64,000 bases of DNA from NCBI RefSeq assembly GCF_042743185.1, contig NZ_JBHYMS010000005.1, positions 1-64,000 on the forward strand. The letters run 5' to 3'. This document shows, piece after piece, positions 1 to 8,527 of this stretch. Position 1 is the stretch's first letter, and every line of letters starts with the position of its first letter. The notes below the pieces were generated by a model. That model did no database searches and was not told the origin of the DNA. It saw only the letters and a program-made list of their open reading frames with translations. The translations under genes and the position numbers were made by a program. Source of the stretch: Inquilinus sp042743185. GTDB taxonomy: Bacteria; Pseudomonadota; Alphaproteobacteria; DSM-16000; Inquilinaceae.

Positions 1-51
1 CGGGTGCCGCCCTTGTTGGGGCCCGCCGCCCCAAACTCACGCCAGTTGTTT

Positions 52-129
52 GGTTGGGTTCGCGCTTGCGAACCCAACACCGGCTCGGGCTGCGCGAGGT
101 TGGGTTCGCGTCCGCGAACCCAACCTACG
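52..129. repeat. Intergenic palindromic repeat, family 1, copy A (two-hairpin form)
   Basis: Two successive hairpins built on TTGGGTTCGC/GCGAACCCAA are separated by a spacer containing cggctcgggctgcgcga. The unit ends in AACCTACGA. The same design recurs at 2747-2828, 19363-19443 and, as a single hairpin, at 28626-28661. The element resembles REP/BIME-type intergenic repeats. Here it lies just upstream of the first gene. Confidence 0.85.
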
Positions 130-161
130 ACCAACTCACCAAGGGGAGAGAACGAGTGACG

Positions 162-656
162 ATGATAAAGACGGCCACCGCCGTCGGCCTGGCGGTGCTG
201 CTGACGATCGGCCAGGCCGCCGCGCAGGACGTGATCCGCCACAAGATCCCGAACTCGGACTTCCCGATCGCCCGGGCGGTGGAAGTGCCGGCCGGCAAGA
301 CCACGGTCTATGTCAGCGGCGCGGTGCCGCCGGTGGCCGATCCGAACGCGGCCAAGAACACGGTTGCCGCCTATGGCGACACCAAGGCCCAGACCATCGC
401 GGTGCTGACATCGATCGAGAAGACGCTGAAGGATCTCGGCCTCGGCCTGGGTGACGTGGTGAAGATGCAGGTCTTCCTGGTCGGCGACCCGGCCAAGGAC
501 GGTAAGATGGACTTCGCCGGCTTCATGGAGGGCTACCGCCAGTTCTACGGCACGGCGGCGCAGCCGAACCTGCCGGCCCGCTCGGCCATGCAGGTCGCCG
601 CCCTGGTCAATCCCGGCTACCTGGTCGAGATCGAGGTAACCGCCGTGCGGCCATAG
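162..656 (+). CDS. RidA/YjgF/UK114-family protein with signal peptide
   Basis: The product is a RidA-superfamily protein of about 164 residues. The fold is usually associated with hydrolysis of reactive imine/enamine intermediates, but secreted relatives often lack that activity. Residues 1-19 (MIKTATAVGLAVLLTIGQA then AAQ) look like a Sec signal peptide, so it should be periplasmic. The following part shows the family pattern, with YVSGAVPP near the N-terminus and a C-terminal PARSAMQVAALVNPGYLVEIEVTAV segment holding the conserved Arg and VEIE strand, given here only in outline. An AGGGGAGAG ribosome site at 142-150 would also suit the in-frame GTG at 156, which adds two residues. It stands alone after a palindromic repeat. 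The substrate is not predictable. Confidence 0.82.
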   Translation: MIKTATAVGLAVLLTIGQAAAQDVIRHKIPNSDFPIARAVEVPAGKTTVYVSGAVPPVADPNAAKNTVAAYGDTKAQTIAVLTSIEKTLKDLGLGLGDVVKMQVFLVGDPAKDGKMDFAGFMEGYRQFYGTAAQPNLPARSAMQVAALVNPGYLVEIEVTAVRP

Positions 657-746
657 GCGAATGGAAAGGCGGGGCTTGCCATGGCGGCCCCGCCGGTCCG
701 CATCGGTCCGGCGACAATCCTCCGAATCGCAACGGCCGAGGAGCGG

Positions 747-1853
747 ATGGTGTCCGGAAATCCTGAATCGTCGACAGGGCAGGCGCCGCCGCCCCTGGGC
801 CCTGTCGCGACGCTGGTCCGGTTCGGCGCGATCGGCGCCGTGCTGCTGGTCGCCGCGGGCGGCTTCGCCTATGCCGGCGGCTGGCTGTCGCCCGGCCGGC
901 TGACCCAGGACCGGGTGATCGACGCCTTCGAGCGGGACAATGGAGTCTATCCCGGGTTCCGGCGGAACCATTCCAAGGGCGTCTGCATCGCCGGCTCGTT
1001 CGACAGCAACGGCCAGGGCGCCCGGCTGTCCAAGGCCGTGGTCTTCGCGCCCGGCCGTGTTCCGGTGATCGGACGCTTCGCTCTCGCCGGCGGCATGCCC
1101 GATGCCGTCGACTCCGCCGCCTCGGTCCTCAGCATGGCCCTGCGCTTCACGCTGCCGGACGGCGAGGAGTGGCGGACGGGGATGAACGACATCCCGGTCT
1201 TCCCGGTCAACACGCCGCAGGGCTTCTATGACCTGCTGATGGCCTCGGCGCCCGATCCGGCCACCCAGAAGCCCGATCCGGCGAAGATGCAGGCGTTCCT
1301 CGCCGCCCATCCCGAGACGCCGCGGGCCCTGGCCCTGATCAAGGCGCAGCCCCCTGTCTCCGGCTTCGCCGGCGCCGCCTACAACAGCCTCAACGCCTTC
1401 CGCTTCGTCGACGCCGCCGGCACCTCCACCCCGGTGCGCTGGGCGATGGTGCCGGACCGGCCCCCGGTCGCTCCGGGTACCGCGGCCCCGACCGACAGGA
1501 ACTATCTCTTCGACGCCTTGGCCGCCGAGGTCGGCAGAGGACCGCTGACATGGCGGCTGGTGGTCACCGTCGGGCAGCCGGGGGACCCGACGGTCGACGC
1601 CACGGTCGCCTGGCCTGAGGACCGGCAGCGCGTCGAGGCCGGCACCCTGACCATCGACCGGGTCGAGGCCGAGGCGGCGGGCAATTGCCGCGACCTCAAC
1701 TTCGACCCGCTGGTGCTGCCGTCGGGCATCGAGCCGTCCGACGACCCGCTGCTCAGCGCCCGGTCGGCGGCCTACGCCGAATCCTTCCGGCGCCGCGCCG
1801 GCGAGCCGAAATCGCCTAGCGCCGTCCAGGTCGATGCGGGGCAGGGATCATGA
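747..1853 (+). CDS. Membrane-anchored catalase-related peroxidase (SrpA-type)
   Basis: This is a small catalase-fold haem protein of about 368 residues, shorter than the roughly 480-residue clade catalases. It fits the catalase-related peroxidase group, which degrades peroxides. A hydrophobic segment at residues 20-45 (LVRFGAIGAVLLVAAGGFAYAG) should anchor it in the inner membrane with the haem domain in the periplasm. The RRNHSKGVC segment carries the family's active-site His region, and later parts show catalase-like F-P-V-N and A-Y-N-S-L-N-A-F motifs. An upstream in-frame ATG at 681 would add 22 residues, but the anchor sits better with the start at 747. Its stop overlaps the start of the cytochrome b561 gene (ATGA), so the two are translationally coupled and probably act together, the cytochrome supplying electrons. 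Confidence 0.85.
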   Translation: MVSGNPESSTGQAPPPLGPVATLVRFGAIGAVLLVAAGGFAYAGGWLSPGRLTQDRVIDAFERDNGVYPGFRRNHSKGVCIAGSFDSNGQGARLSKAVVFAPGRVPVIGRFALAGGMPDAVDSAASVLSMALRFTLPDGEEWRTGMNDIPVFPVNTPQGFYDLLMASAPDPATQKPDPAKMQAFLAAHPETPRALALIKAQPPVSGFAGAAYNSLNAFRFVDAAGTSTPVRWAMVPDRPPVAPGTAAPTDRNYLFDALAAEVGRGPLTWRLVVTVGQPGDPTVDATVAWPEDRQRVEAGTLTIDRVEAEAAGNCRDLNFDPLVLPSGIEPSDDPLLSARSAAYAESFRRRAGEPKSPSAVQVDAGQGS

Positions 1854-2389
1854 CCGGCGAACCGCGCTTCACCGTGGTCTCGCGGCTCCTGCACTGGGTG
1901 ATGGCGGCGCTGATCCTGGCGATGCTGTTCATCGGCATCGGCATGGTCGCCACCGTGTCCGAGCGCTACCAGCTGCTGGTGTCGATCCACAGGCCGCTCG
2001 GCATCCTGATCCTGCTGCTGGTGGCGGTCCGCATCGCCAACCGACTGTTCAACCCGCCGCCGCCGCTGCCGCGCCACCTGCCGGCCTGGCAGAGGCTGGC
2101 GGCGAAGGCGAGCCATCTGGTGCTCTACGCCCTGATGCTGGCCATGCCGCTGATCGGCTGGGGCATGCTGTCGGCGGCGGGCTATCCGATCGTGCTGTAC
2201 GGGCCGCTGCACCTGCCGCCGATCCTGCCGCACGACGCGGCGCTCTACGCCGCGCTGCGGTCGGCGCACACGCTGCTCGCCTATCTGCTGTTCGCGACCA
2301 TCCTGGCCCATCTCGGCGCGGCGCTGATGCATGCGCTGATCCATCGCGACGGCGTCTTCGCCAGCATGGCGTCGTGGAAAAGGCCGTAG
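1850..2389 (+). CDS. Cytochrome b561 family membrane protein
   Basis: The product is a 179-residue, four-helix di-haem cytochrome b of the bacterial b561 group, which passes electrons between quinol and a partner redox enzyme. Predicted helices are near residues 10-35, 45-65, 85-105 and 140-165. Haem-ligand candidates are the His residues in RLLHWVM, SIHRPLG, SHLVLY and SAHTLLAY. The start overlaps the stop of the upstream catalase-like gene by four bases. Such pairs suggest a quinol-driven periplasmic peroxidase, which is an inference. No regulatory site was seen inside the pair. Confidence 0.9.
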   Translation: MTGEPRFTVVSRLLHWVMAALILAMLFIGIGMVATVSERYQLLVSIHRPLGILILLLVAVRIANRLFNPPPPLPRHLPAWQRLAAKASHLVLYALMLAMPLIGWGMLSAAGYPIVLYGPLHLPPILPHDAALYAALRSAHTLLAYLLFATILAHLGAALMHALIHRDGVFASMASWKRP

Positions 2390-2450
2390 CGAAGGCTGGC
2401 GGTCCGGCGGGTCGGGGCGATAAGATCGGACAAAATAACGGAGTCTCGAC

Positions 2451-2750
2451 GTGATCCATGTCATCGCCCTGATCACCGCCAAGCCGGGCAAGCGCGCCGC
2501 CGTGCTGGAGGAATTCCGCAAGATCGTCCCGGAGGTCCATGCCGAGCAGGGCTGCATCGAATACGGGCCCGCGGTGGACGCCGAGGGCAGCCCCGACCGC
2601 TTCGGCGACGACAGCTTCGTGGTGGTCGAGAAGTGGGAGAGCCCGGAGGCGCTGAAGGCGCATTCCGCCGCGCCGCACATGAAGGCCTATGGCGAGCGCA
2701 CCAAGGACCTGGTCGCCGGCCGCGCCATCCACGTCCTGACGCCGGCGTAG
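2451..2750 (+). CDS. Antibiotic biosynthesis monooxygenase (ABM)-domain protein, YgiN-like
   Basis: This is a 99-residue single ABM-fold protein (dimeric ferredoxin-like barrel). The family covers quinol monooxygenases and small haem-degrading or stress proteins. Typical features are the opening MIHVIALITAKPGKRAAVLEEFRKI, in which the long first helix follows strand 1, the EQGCIEY turn and the VVVEKWESPEALKAHSAAPH stretch with the family's W-x-S pattern and His. Translation starts at GTG, with GGAG about nine bases upstream. The stop codon TAG is the first part of palindromic repeat copy B, so the repeat abuts the coding end. The cytosolic role and substrate are unknown. Confidence 0.85.
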   Translation: MIHVIALITAKPGKRAAVLEEFRKIVPEVHAEQGCIEYGPAVDAEGSPDRFGDDSFVVVEKWESPEALKAHSAAPHMKAYGERTKDLVAGRAIHVLTPA

Positions 2751-2828
2751 GTTGGGTTCGCGGCACGCGAACCCAACGACGGCTCGGTCTGCGCGATGTT
2801 GGGTTCGCTCTCGCGAACCCAACCTACA
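2747..2828. repeat. Intergenic palindromic repeat, family 1, copy B (two-hairpin form)
   Basis: GTAGGTTGGGTTCGC and GCGAACCCAAC arms form hairpin one. The spacer cggctcggtctgcgcga is almost identical to that of copy A, and a second hairpin ends in AACCTAC. It lies between the convergent ABM and cysW genes and supplies the TAG stop of the ABM gene. It may serve as a transcription boundary, since no U-tract terminator is present. Confidence 0.85.
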
Positions 2829-2847
2829 TCGGCGATCCGATCCGGCG

Positions 2848-3747
2848 TCAGTGCCCCGGCCGGCCCGTGCGGCGGCTGTGGCGCTCGACCAGCGCCTTGG
2901 CCGCCAGCGTCACCAGGGCCAGCAGCGTCAGGGTCGAGGCGGCGGCGAAGGCCCCGACGGCATTGTAGTCGTTGTACAGCAGCTCGATCTGCAGCGGCAG
3001 CGTGTTGGTCTGGCCGCGGATATGGCCGGACACGACCGAAACGGCGCCGAACTCGCCCATCACCCGGGCGTTGCACAGCACCACGCCGTACAGGAGCGCC
3101 CATTTGATGTTCGGCAGGGTGACGCGGAAGAAGGTCTGCCAGCCATTGGCGCCCAAAGTCGCCGCCGCTTCCTCCTCGTCGCGCCCCTGCGCCTGCATCA
3201 GCGGGATCAGCTCGCGCGCCACATAGGGCGAGGTCACGAACAGGCTGACCAGCACGATCGCCACCGGGGTGAACATCAGGCGGATGCCGTGGTCCTGCAG
3301 CCAGGGGCCGAACAGGCCGTTGGCGCCGTACAGGAACAGGTACACGACGCCGGCCACGATCGGCGACACCGAGAACGGGATCTCGACCAGCGTGGTCAGC
3401 AGGCGCCGGCCGCGGAACTGGAACTTGGCGATCGCCCAGGCGGCCATGATGCCGAACACGGTGTTCACAGGCACCACGATCAGCGCCGTGGTCACGGTCA
3501 GGCCGATGGCGTGCAGTGTCTCGCGCTCGCCGATGTTGCGGGCGAAGACGGCGAGGCCGGCGGAGAAGGCCTGGGCGAAGATCACCGCGATCGGCGCCAC
3601 CAGCACCAGCGCCGCGGCCAGGAGGGCAAGGCCGATCAGGATGCGGCGGGTCCAGCGCCCCTCGCCGATGCGGGGCGACCGCCGCGGCCGGGAACTGGCC
3701 ACGGAGGCGGGCGCCGCCACCGGCGCGCGGTCAACGGCGATCGACAT
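2848..3747 (-). CDS. cysW: Sulfate/thiosulfate ABC transporter permease CysW
   Basis: The product is the second inner-membrane permease of the sulfate/thiosulfate importer, at 299 residues the usual length. It has about six membrane segments after a basic cytosolic N-terminus. The EAAA-type loop that contacts CysA is visible as EEEAAATLGANGWQTFF followed by the conserved RVTLPNIKWALLYG. The C-terminal half contains NARVMGEFGAVSVVSGHIRG, typical of CysW. Its start overlaps the end of cysT by 17 bases and it is the last gene of the operon. The downstream end abuts palindromic repeat copy B. Confidence 0.95.
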   Translation of the reverse strand: MSIAVDRAPVAAPASVASSRPRRSPRIGEGRWTRRILIGLALLAAALVLVAPIAVIFAQAFSAGLAVFARNIGERETLHAIGLTVTTALIVVPVNTVFGIMAAWAIAKFQFRGRRLLTTLVEIPFSVSPIVAGVVYLFLYGANGLFGPWLQDHGIRLMFTPVAIVLVSLFVTSPYVARELIPLMQAQGRDEEEAAATLGANGWQTFFRVTLPNIKWALLYGVVLCNARVMGEFGAVSVVSGHIRGQTNTLPLQIELLYNDYNAVGAFAAASTLTLLALVTLAAKALVERHSRRTGRPGH

Positions 3748-4585
3748 GGCGCAGGAACCGGGCCTGGAGGAGGTTGGTGGCGAGCAGCAGGACGAAGGCG
3801 GCGGCCAGGATGGTCAGCGCCAGCGCCGCGGCGGCGGCATAGTCGTATTCCTCGAGCCGGATGAACACCAGCAGCGCCGCGATCTCGGTCTGCATCGGCC
3901 GGTTGCCGGCGATGAAGATGACGGCGCCGAATTCGCCCAGGCTGCGGGCGAAGGCCAGGCTGCAGCCGGCCAGGAAGGCGGGCAGGATCGCCGGCCATAC
4001 GACATGGCGCAGGGTCGGCCAGTCGCCGGCCCCGAGGGTGCGGGCCGCCTCCTCGACACCTTCGTCCAGATCCTCCAGCACCGGCTGCACGCTGCGCACC
4101 ACGAAGGGCAGGCTGGTGAAGGCCATGGCCACGGCGATGCCCAGCGGGGTGTAGGCGACCGGGATGCCGATCGCCGCCAGCGGCGCGCCGAACCAGCCGT
4201 TCCGGGCGAACAGCGCGGTCAGGGCGATGCCGGCCACCGCGGTCGGCAGGGCGAAGGGCAGGTCGACGATGGCGTCCAGGAGCCGCCGCCCGGGAAAGCG
4301 GTAGCGCACCAGCACCCAGGCCAGCAGCAGCCCGACCACGCCGTTGAACACGGTCGCCGCCAGCGCCATGCCGAGCGTGACCTCATAGCTGGCGAGGGCT
4401 CGCGGCGAGGTGACGATGGCCAGGAACTGGGCCGGCGTCAGGCTGGCCGCCTTCAGCGCCAGGGCGCCCAGCGGCAGCAGCACGATCAGCACGAGGTAGA
4501 CCAGCGTGCAGCCCAGCGTCAGCCGGAATCCGGGCAGAACCCGGCGCCGGGCGGGACGGGGGGCGGCGAGGGCGACGCTGGTCAT
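3731..4585 (-). CDS. cysT: Sulfate/thiosulfate ABC transporter permease CysT (CysU)
   Basis: This is the first membrane permease of the sulfate importer, with 284 residues and about six transmembrane segments. The coupling loop EEAARTLGAGDWPTLRHVVWP matches the BPD_transp_1 EAA motif. The SLAFARSLGEFGAVIFIAGN segment is characteristic of CysT/CysU. It lies 13 bases after the binding-protein gene and overlaps cysW by 17 bases, indicating one transcript. It pairs with CysW to form the channel energised by CysA. Confidence 0.95.
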   Translation of the reverse strand: MTSVALAAPRPARRRVLPGFRLTLGCTLVYLVLIVLLPLGALALKAASLTPAQFLAIVTSPRALASYEVTLGMALAATVFNGVVGLLLAWVLVRYRFPGRRLLDAIVDLPFALPTAVAGIALTALFARNGWFGAPLAAIGIPVAYTPLGIAVAMAFTSLPFVVRSVQPVLEDLDEGVEEAARTLGAGDWPTLRHVVWPAILPAFLAGCSLAFARSLGEFGAVIFIAGNRPMQTEIAALLVFIRLEEYDYAAAAALALTILAAAFVLLLATNLLQARFLRHVDRR

Positions 4586-4598
4586 CGGGCGCCGCGGC

Positions 4599-5594
4599 TC
4601 ACTGGTTCACGAACACGGTGTCGAGGATGCCGCCGGAGGCGAAATGCTCGGAATTCACCTTGTCCCAGCCGCCGAACACCTCGTCGACCGTGGCCAGCGT
4701 CACCGCCGGGAATTGGTGCTTAGCGGCGATCTCGGCCAGGGTCGGGCGGTAGAAATGCTCGGCGAGGATCTCCTGGGCCGCCGGCTGGTACAGGAAGTCG
4801 AGATAGCCCTTGGCGACCTCGGCCGTGCCGCGGGCGTCGGCGACCTTGTCGACCACCGCCACCGGGAAATCGGCCTTCAGGCTGCTCGGCGGCACCACCA
4901 CCTCGAAGCCGCGGTCGCCGTATTCCTTCTGGATGCCGCGGGTCTCGGCCTCGAAGGTGATCAGCACGTCGCCGGTCTCGCGCTCGACGAAGGTGGTGGT
5001 GGCGCCGCGGCCGCCGGTGTCGAACACCGGCACATGCGACAGCACGGTCTTGACGAAGGCCTGCGCCTTCGCCTGGTCGCCGCCATTCGCCTTCAGCGCC
5101 CAGGCATAGGCGGCGAGATAGGTGTAGCGGGCGTTGCCGGAGGTCTTCGGGTTCGGGAAGACGATCTGCACGTCGTCGCGCGCCAGGTCGCCCCAGTCCT
5201 TGATCCCCTTCGGGTTGCCCTGGCGCACCAGGAAGGCGGGGAAGGAGTAGTAGGGCGAAGCGCCGTTCGGGAAGGCCGACTGCCAGCCCGGCTTGACCGC
5301 GCCGCCCTTCTCCAGCGCCGTGATGTCGGTCGCCTGGTTGAAGGTCACGACATCGGCCTGCAGCCCCTCCAGGATCGACCGCGCCTGCTTCGAGGTGCCG
5401 GCATGCGACTGCTCGACCGTCACATCCTGGCCGGACTTGCCCTTCCAATAGGCCTGGAAGGCCGGGTTGATGTCGACATAGAGCTCGCGGCCGACATCGA
5501 AGGAGGCGTTGAGGATGGTGGTCTGGGCCTGCGCCGTAGCCGCACCGCCGAACAGGCCGCCCGCGACGGCCAGCGCCAGGAAGGAACGCTTCAT
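4599..5594 (-). CDS. Periplasmic sulfate-binding protein (Sbp/CysP family)
   Basis: This is the solute receptor of the sulfate/thiosulfate ABC system, 331 residues. The signal peptide MKRSFLALAVAGGLFGGAA...AQAQ ends near residue 24. The mature start ILNASFDVGRELYVDINPAF is the family signature (S-Y-D-x-x-R-E), and AGTSKQARSILEG and VFPNPKTSGNARYTYLAAY are standard Sbp motifs. The start at 5594 was chosen because TTGGAG lies about seven bases upstream; an ATG four codons earlier is less likely. It sits between cysA and cysT with short spacing. Whether sulfate or thiosulfate is preferred cannot be read from the sequence. Confidence 0.93.
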   Translation of the reverse strand: MKRSFLALAVAGGLFGGAATAQAQTTILNASFDVGRELYVDINPAFQAYWKGKSGQDVTVEQSHAGTSKQARSILEGLQADVVTFNQATDITALEKGGAVKPGWQSAFPNGASPYYSFPAFLVRQGNPKGIKDWGDLARDDVQIVFPNPKTSGNARYTYLAAYAWALKANGGDQAKAQAFVKTVLSHVPVFDTGGRGATTTFVERETGDVLITFEAETRGIQKEYGDRGFEVVVPPSSLKADFPVAVVDKVADARGTAEVAKGYLDFLYQPAAQEILAEHFYRPTLAEIAAKHQFPAVTLATVDEVFGGWDKVNSEHFASGGILDTVFVNQ

Positions 5595-5612
5595 CGGAAA
5601 CTCCAAGAGAGA

Positions 5613-6689
<1,077 letters not shown>

Positions 6690-6788
6690 TTTACTGTAAA
6701 TAAAGGGCTTCCATCATAGCGGAGCGTAGAAAGCGCGCCAGCGGAAAATCCGGCACTGCGCGGATAGGTCCGTTGGATTGCACAATCC
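6690..6788 (-). promoter_or_regulatory. Candidate cys-operon control region with two small palindromes
   Basis: TTTAC-T-GTAAA at 6690-6700 abuts the cysA start. GGATTG-CA-CAATCC lies at 6775-6788. Between them is an A+T-richer stretch unlike the surrounding coding DNA. In this lineage sulfate uptake is often controlled by CysB-like LysR regulators, but neither palindrome is a diagnostic match. This is a position-based suggestion. Confidence 0.35.
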
Positions 6789-6822
6789 ATCACTGTGTAA
6801 CGGGGCGCCGCCCGCCCCTTGC

Positions 6823-6913
6823 TGTCATCCTCGGGCTTGACCCGAGGATCCAGGGGCTTTCCAGAGCAGCTCTCGGTGGCCCCTGGATTGCCGGGTCAAG
6901 CCCGGCAATGACA
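6823..6913. repeat. Dispersed intergenic inverted repeat, family 2, copy 1
   Basis: TGTCATCCTCGGGCTTGACC opens the unit and GGGTCAAGCCCGGCAATGACA closes it, given here in outline. Each end is itself palindromic (cgggcttgacccg and gccgggtcaagcccggc), with a shorter ccaggggc/gcccctgg pair inside. Close relatives lie at 8401-8478 and 57103-57180. Comparable short intergenic repeats are common in alphaproteobacterial genomes. Confidence 0.85.
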
Positions 6914-6934
6914 AGGGGAGGGAAACGCGGTCCG

Positions 6935-7132
6935 CTACGCCTCCTCGGCCGGCTCCAGCCGGATCACCGAGCCGTCGATCAGCACCTTGCCGCGGTTCTC
7001 GAAGTTCACCGTGATCCGGCTGCCGATCACCGACTGCACCTGGCCGGGGCCCCAGTCGGGCTGGTCCGGATGCCGCACCCACATGCCGGGCGCCAGCCCC
7101 AGATCGATCCCGAACCCGTTCTCGAACGTCAT
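6935..7132 (-). CDS. DUF3553 domain protein
   Basis: This is a 65-residue small protein. The segment LAPGMWVRHPDQPDWGPGQV followed by QSVIGSRITVNFENRGKVLI matches the DUF3553 pattern. It looks like a small SH3-like or CarD-like beta barrel, as suggested by the WVRHPxxPDWGxGQV strand-turn and F-E-x-R-G-K elements. The ATG at 7132 was preferred over one nine codons upstream because the domain begins immediately after it. Its function is unknown. It is a single gene divergent from the following PLP-enzyme gene, with about 90 bp between them. Confidence 0.8.
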   Translation of the reverse strand: MTFENGFGIDLGLAPGMWVRHPDQPDWGPGQVQSVIGSRITVNFENRGKVLIDGSVIRLEPAEEA

Positions 7133-7221
7133 CAGCAAGCTCCCGCGATCTCCCGCCACGTTGCCACGGATTGCAGGGCCGCGTCAGGGGAGTTACACCC
7201 GGAAGGCACTCCGGAGTTCCC

Positions 7222-8370
7222 ATGGTCGATCGGCCGCCCTGCCGCCCCGAAACCATCGCCGCCCGCCTCGACGGCTATCTCTGCGGCGACACCGGCGCGA
7301 TCGTGCCGCCGATCCACCCGTCCTCGACCTATGCCCGCGACGCCGCCTACGCCCAGGTCGGCGGCCGCGGCTACAGCCGCGACGACAACCCCACCTATCT
7401 GCAGGCCGAGGCGCTGCTGGCGCGGCTGGAGGGGGGCACGGCGGCGATGCTGTTCGCCTCCGGCATGGCGGCGATCGCGGCGCTGTTCCAGGCGCTGGCG
7501 CCGGGCGATCACGTCGTCTGCTCGCGCGACATGTATTTCGGCACCGCCAAGCTGCTGCGCGAGCTGCTGATCCCCTGGGGACTGGACTGCGACCTGGTCG
7601 ACACCGCCGACCTCGACGCCCTGCGCGCCGCGGTCCGGCCTGGGGTGACCAGGCTGGTCTATGTCGAGACCCCGGCCAACCCGGTCTGGTCGGTCACCGA
7701 CATCGCGGCCGCCGCCGCCATCGCCCATGCCGCCGGGGCCTTGCTGGCGGTCGACAACACCTCGGCCTCGCCGGCGCTGTGCCGGCCGATCGCCCATGGC
7801 GCCGACCTCGTCGTGCACTCCGCCACCAAATACCTGAACGGCCATTCCGACGTCGTCGCCGGCGCGGTGGTGACGGCGGCCGACGGCCCGCTGTGGCAGC
7901 GCATCGGCCGCATCCGCTTCCTGGCCGGCCCGGTGCTGGGGCCGTTCGAGGCCTGGCTGCTGCTGCGCGGCATGCGCACCCTGTTCGTGCGGGTGCGCGC
8001 CGCCAGCGCCGGCGCCCAGCGCATCGCCGAGCGCTTCGACGGCCATCCGGCGGTGGCCCAGGTCTGCTACCCCGGCCTGCCGGGCTTTCCCGGCCATGCC
8101 GTCGCGGCGCGGCAGATGGAGGGCGGCTTCGGCGGCATGCTGTCGCTGCGCCTGGCCGGCGGCCGCGACGCGGCGCTGCGCGCGGTCTCCCGCGTCCGCA
8201 TCTTCATCCGCGCCACCTCGCTCGGCGGGGTCGAGAGCCTGATCGAGCACCGCGCCACGATCGAGAAGGAGGACGGCACCGTGCCTGACGACCTGCTGCG
8301 CCTGTCGATCGGCATCGAGGCGGTCGAGGACCTGATCGCGGATCTGGAGCAGGCGCTGGCGGAGGAATAG
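7222..8370 (+). CDS. Trans-sulfuration PLP enzyme (cystathionine gamma-synthase / beta-lyase family)
   Basis: The product is a 382-residue Cys/Met-metabolism PLP-dependent enzyme. The family members make or cleave cystathionine or use O-acyl-homoserine. The Schiff-base lysine is K203 in HSATKYLNGHSDV. The phosphate-binding FASGMAAI region (near residue 85) and VETPANP (near 150) are standard. The active-site Tyr/Arg pair is in YSRDDNPT, and the late RATSLGGVESLIEHRA motif is intact. The start was chosen at 7222 because GGAG lies six bases upstream. It stands two genes away from the sulfate importer, so a role in sulfur amino-acid synthesis is plausible. Sequence alone does not separate MetB, MetC and MetZ. 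Confidence 0.88.
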   Translation: MVDRPPCRPETIAARLDGYLCGDTGAIVPPIHPSSTYARDAAYAQVGGRGYSRDDNPTYLQAEALLARLEGGTAAMLFASGMAAIAALFQALAPGDHVVCSRDMYFGTAKLLRELLIPWGLDCDLVDTADLDALRAAVRPGVTRLVYVETPANPVWSVTDIAAAAAIAHAAGALLAVDNTSASPALCRPIAHGADLVVHSATKYLNGHSDVVAGAVVTAADGPLWQRIGRIRFLAGPVLGPFEAWLLLRGMRTLFVRVRAASAGAQRIAERFDGHPAVAQVCYPGLPGFPGHAVAARQMEGGFGGMLSLRLAGGRDAALRAVSRVRIFIRATSLGGVESLIEHRATIEKEDGTVPDDLLRLSIGIEAVEDLIADLEQALAEE

Positions 8371-8400
8371 GGCGACGGTACCGACTGGGATTCCCCTTAT

Positions 8401-8478
8401 TGTCATGCCCGGGCTTGACCCGGGCATCCAGAGACTGTCGACATCTTCTGGATTGCCGGGTCAAGCCCGGCAATGACA
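8401..8478. repeat. Dispersed intergenic inverted repeat, family 2, copy 2
   Basis: TGTCATGCCCGGGCTTGACC opens the element, and its closing arm ends in GCCCGGCAATGACA. The two outer arms are inverted copies of the family core (gggcttgaccc / gggtcaagccc). It lies between the PLP enzyme and the PotA-like ATPase and could also act as a transcript end. Confidence 0.85.
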
Positions 8479-8527
8479 GTCGTGGGATAGTGGCGCTGAA
8501 AAGCAGAACAGAACAGACAGGGACGGC

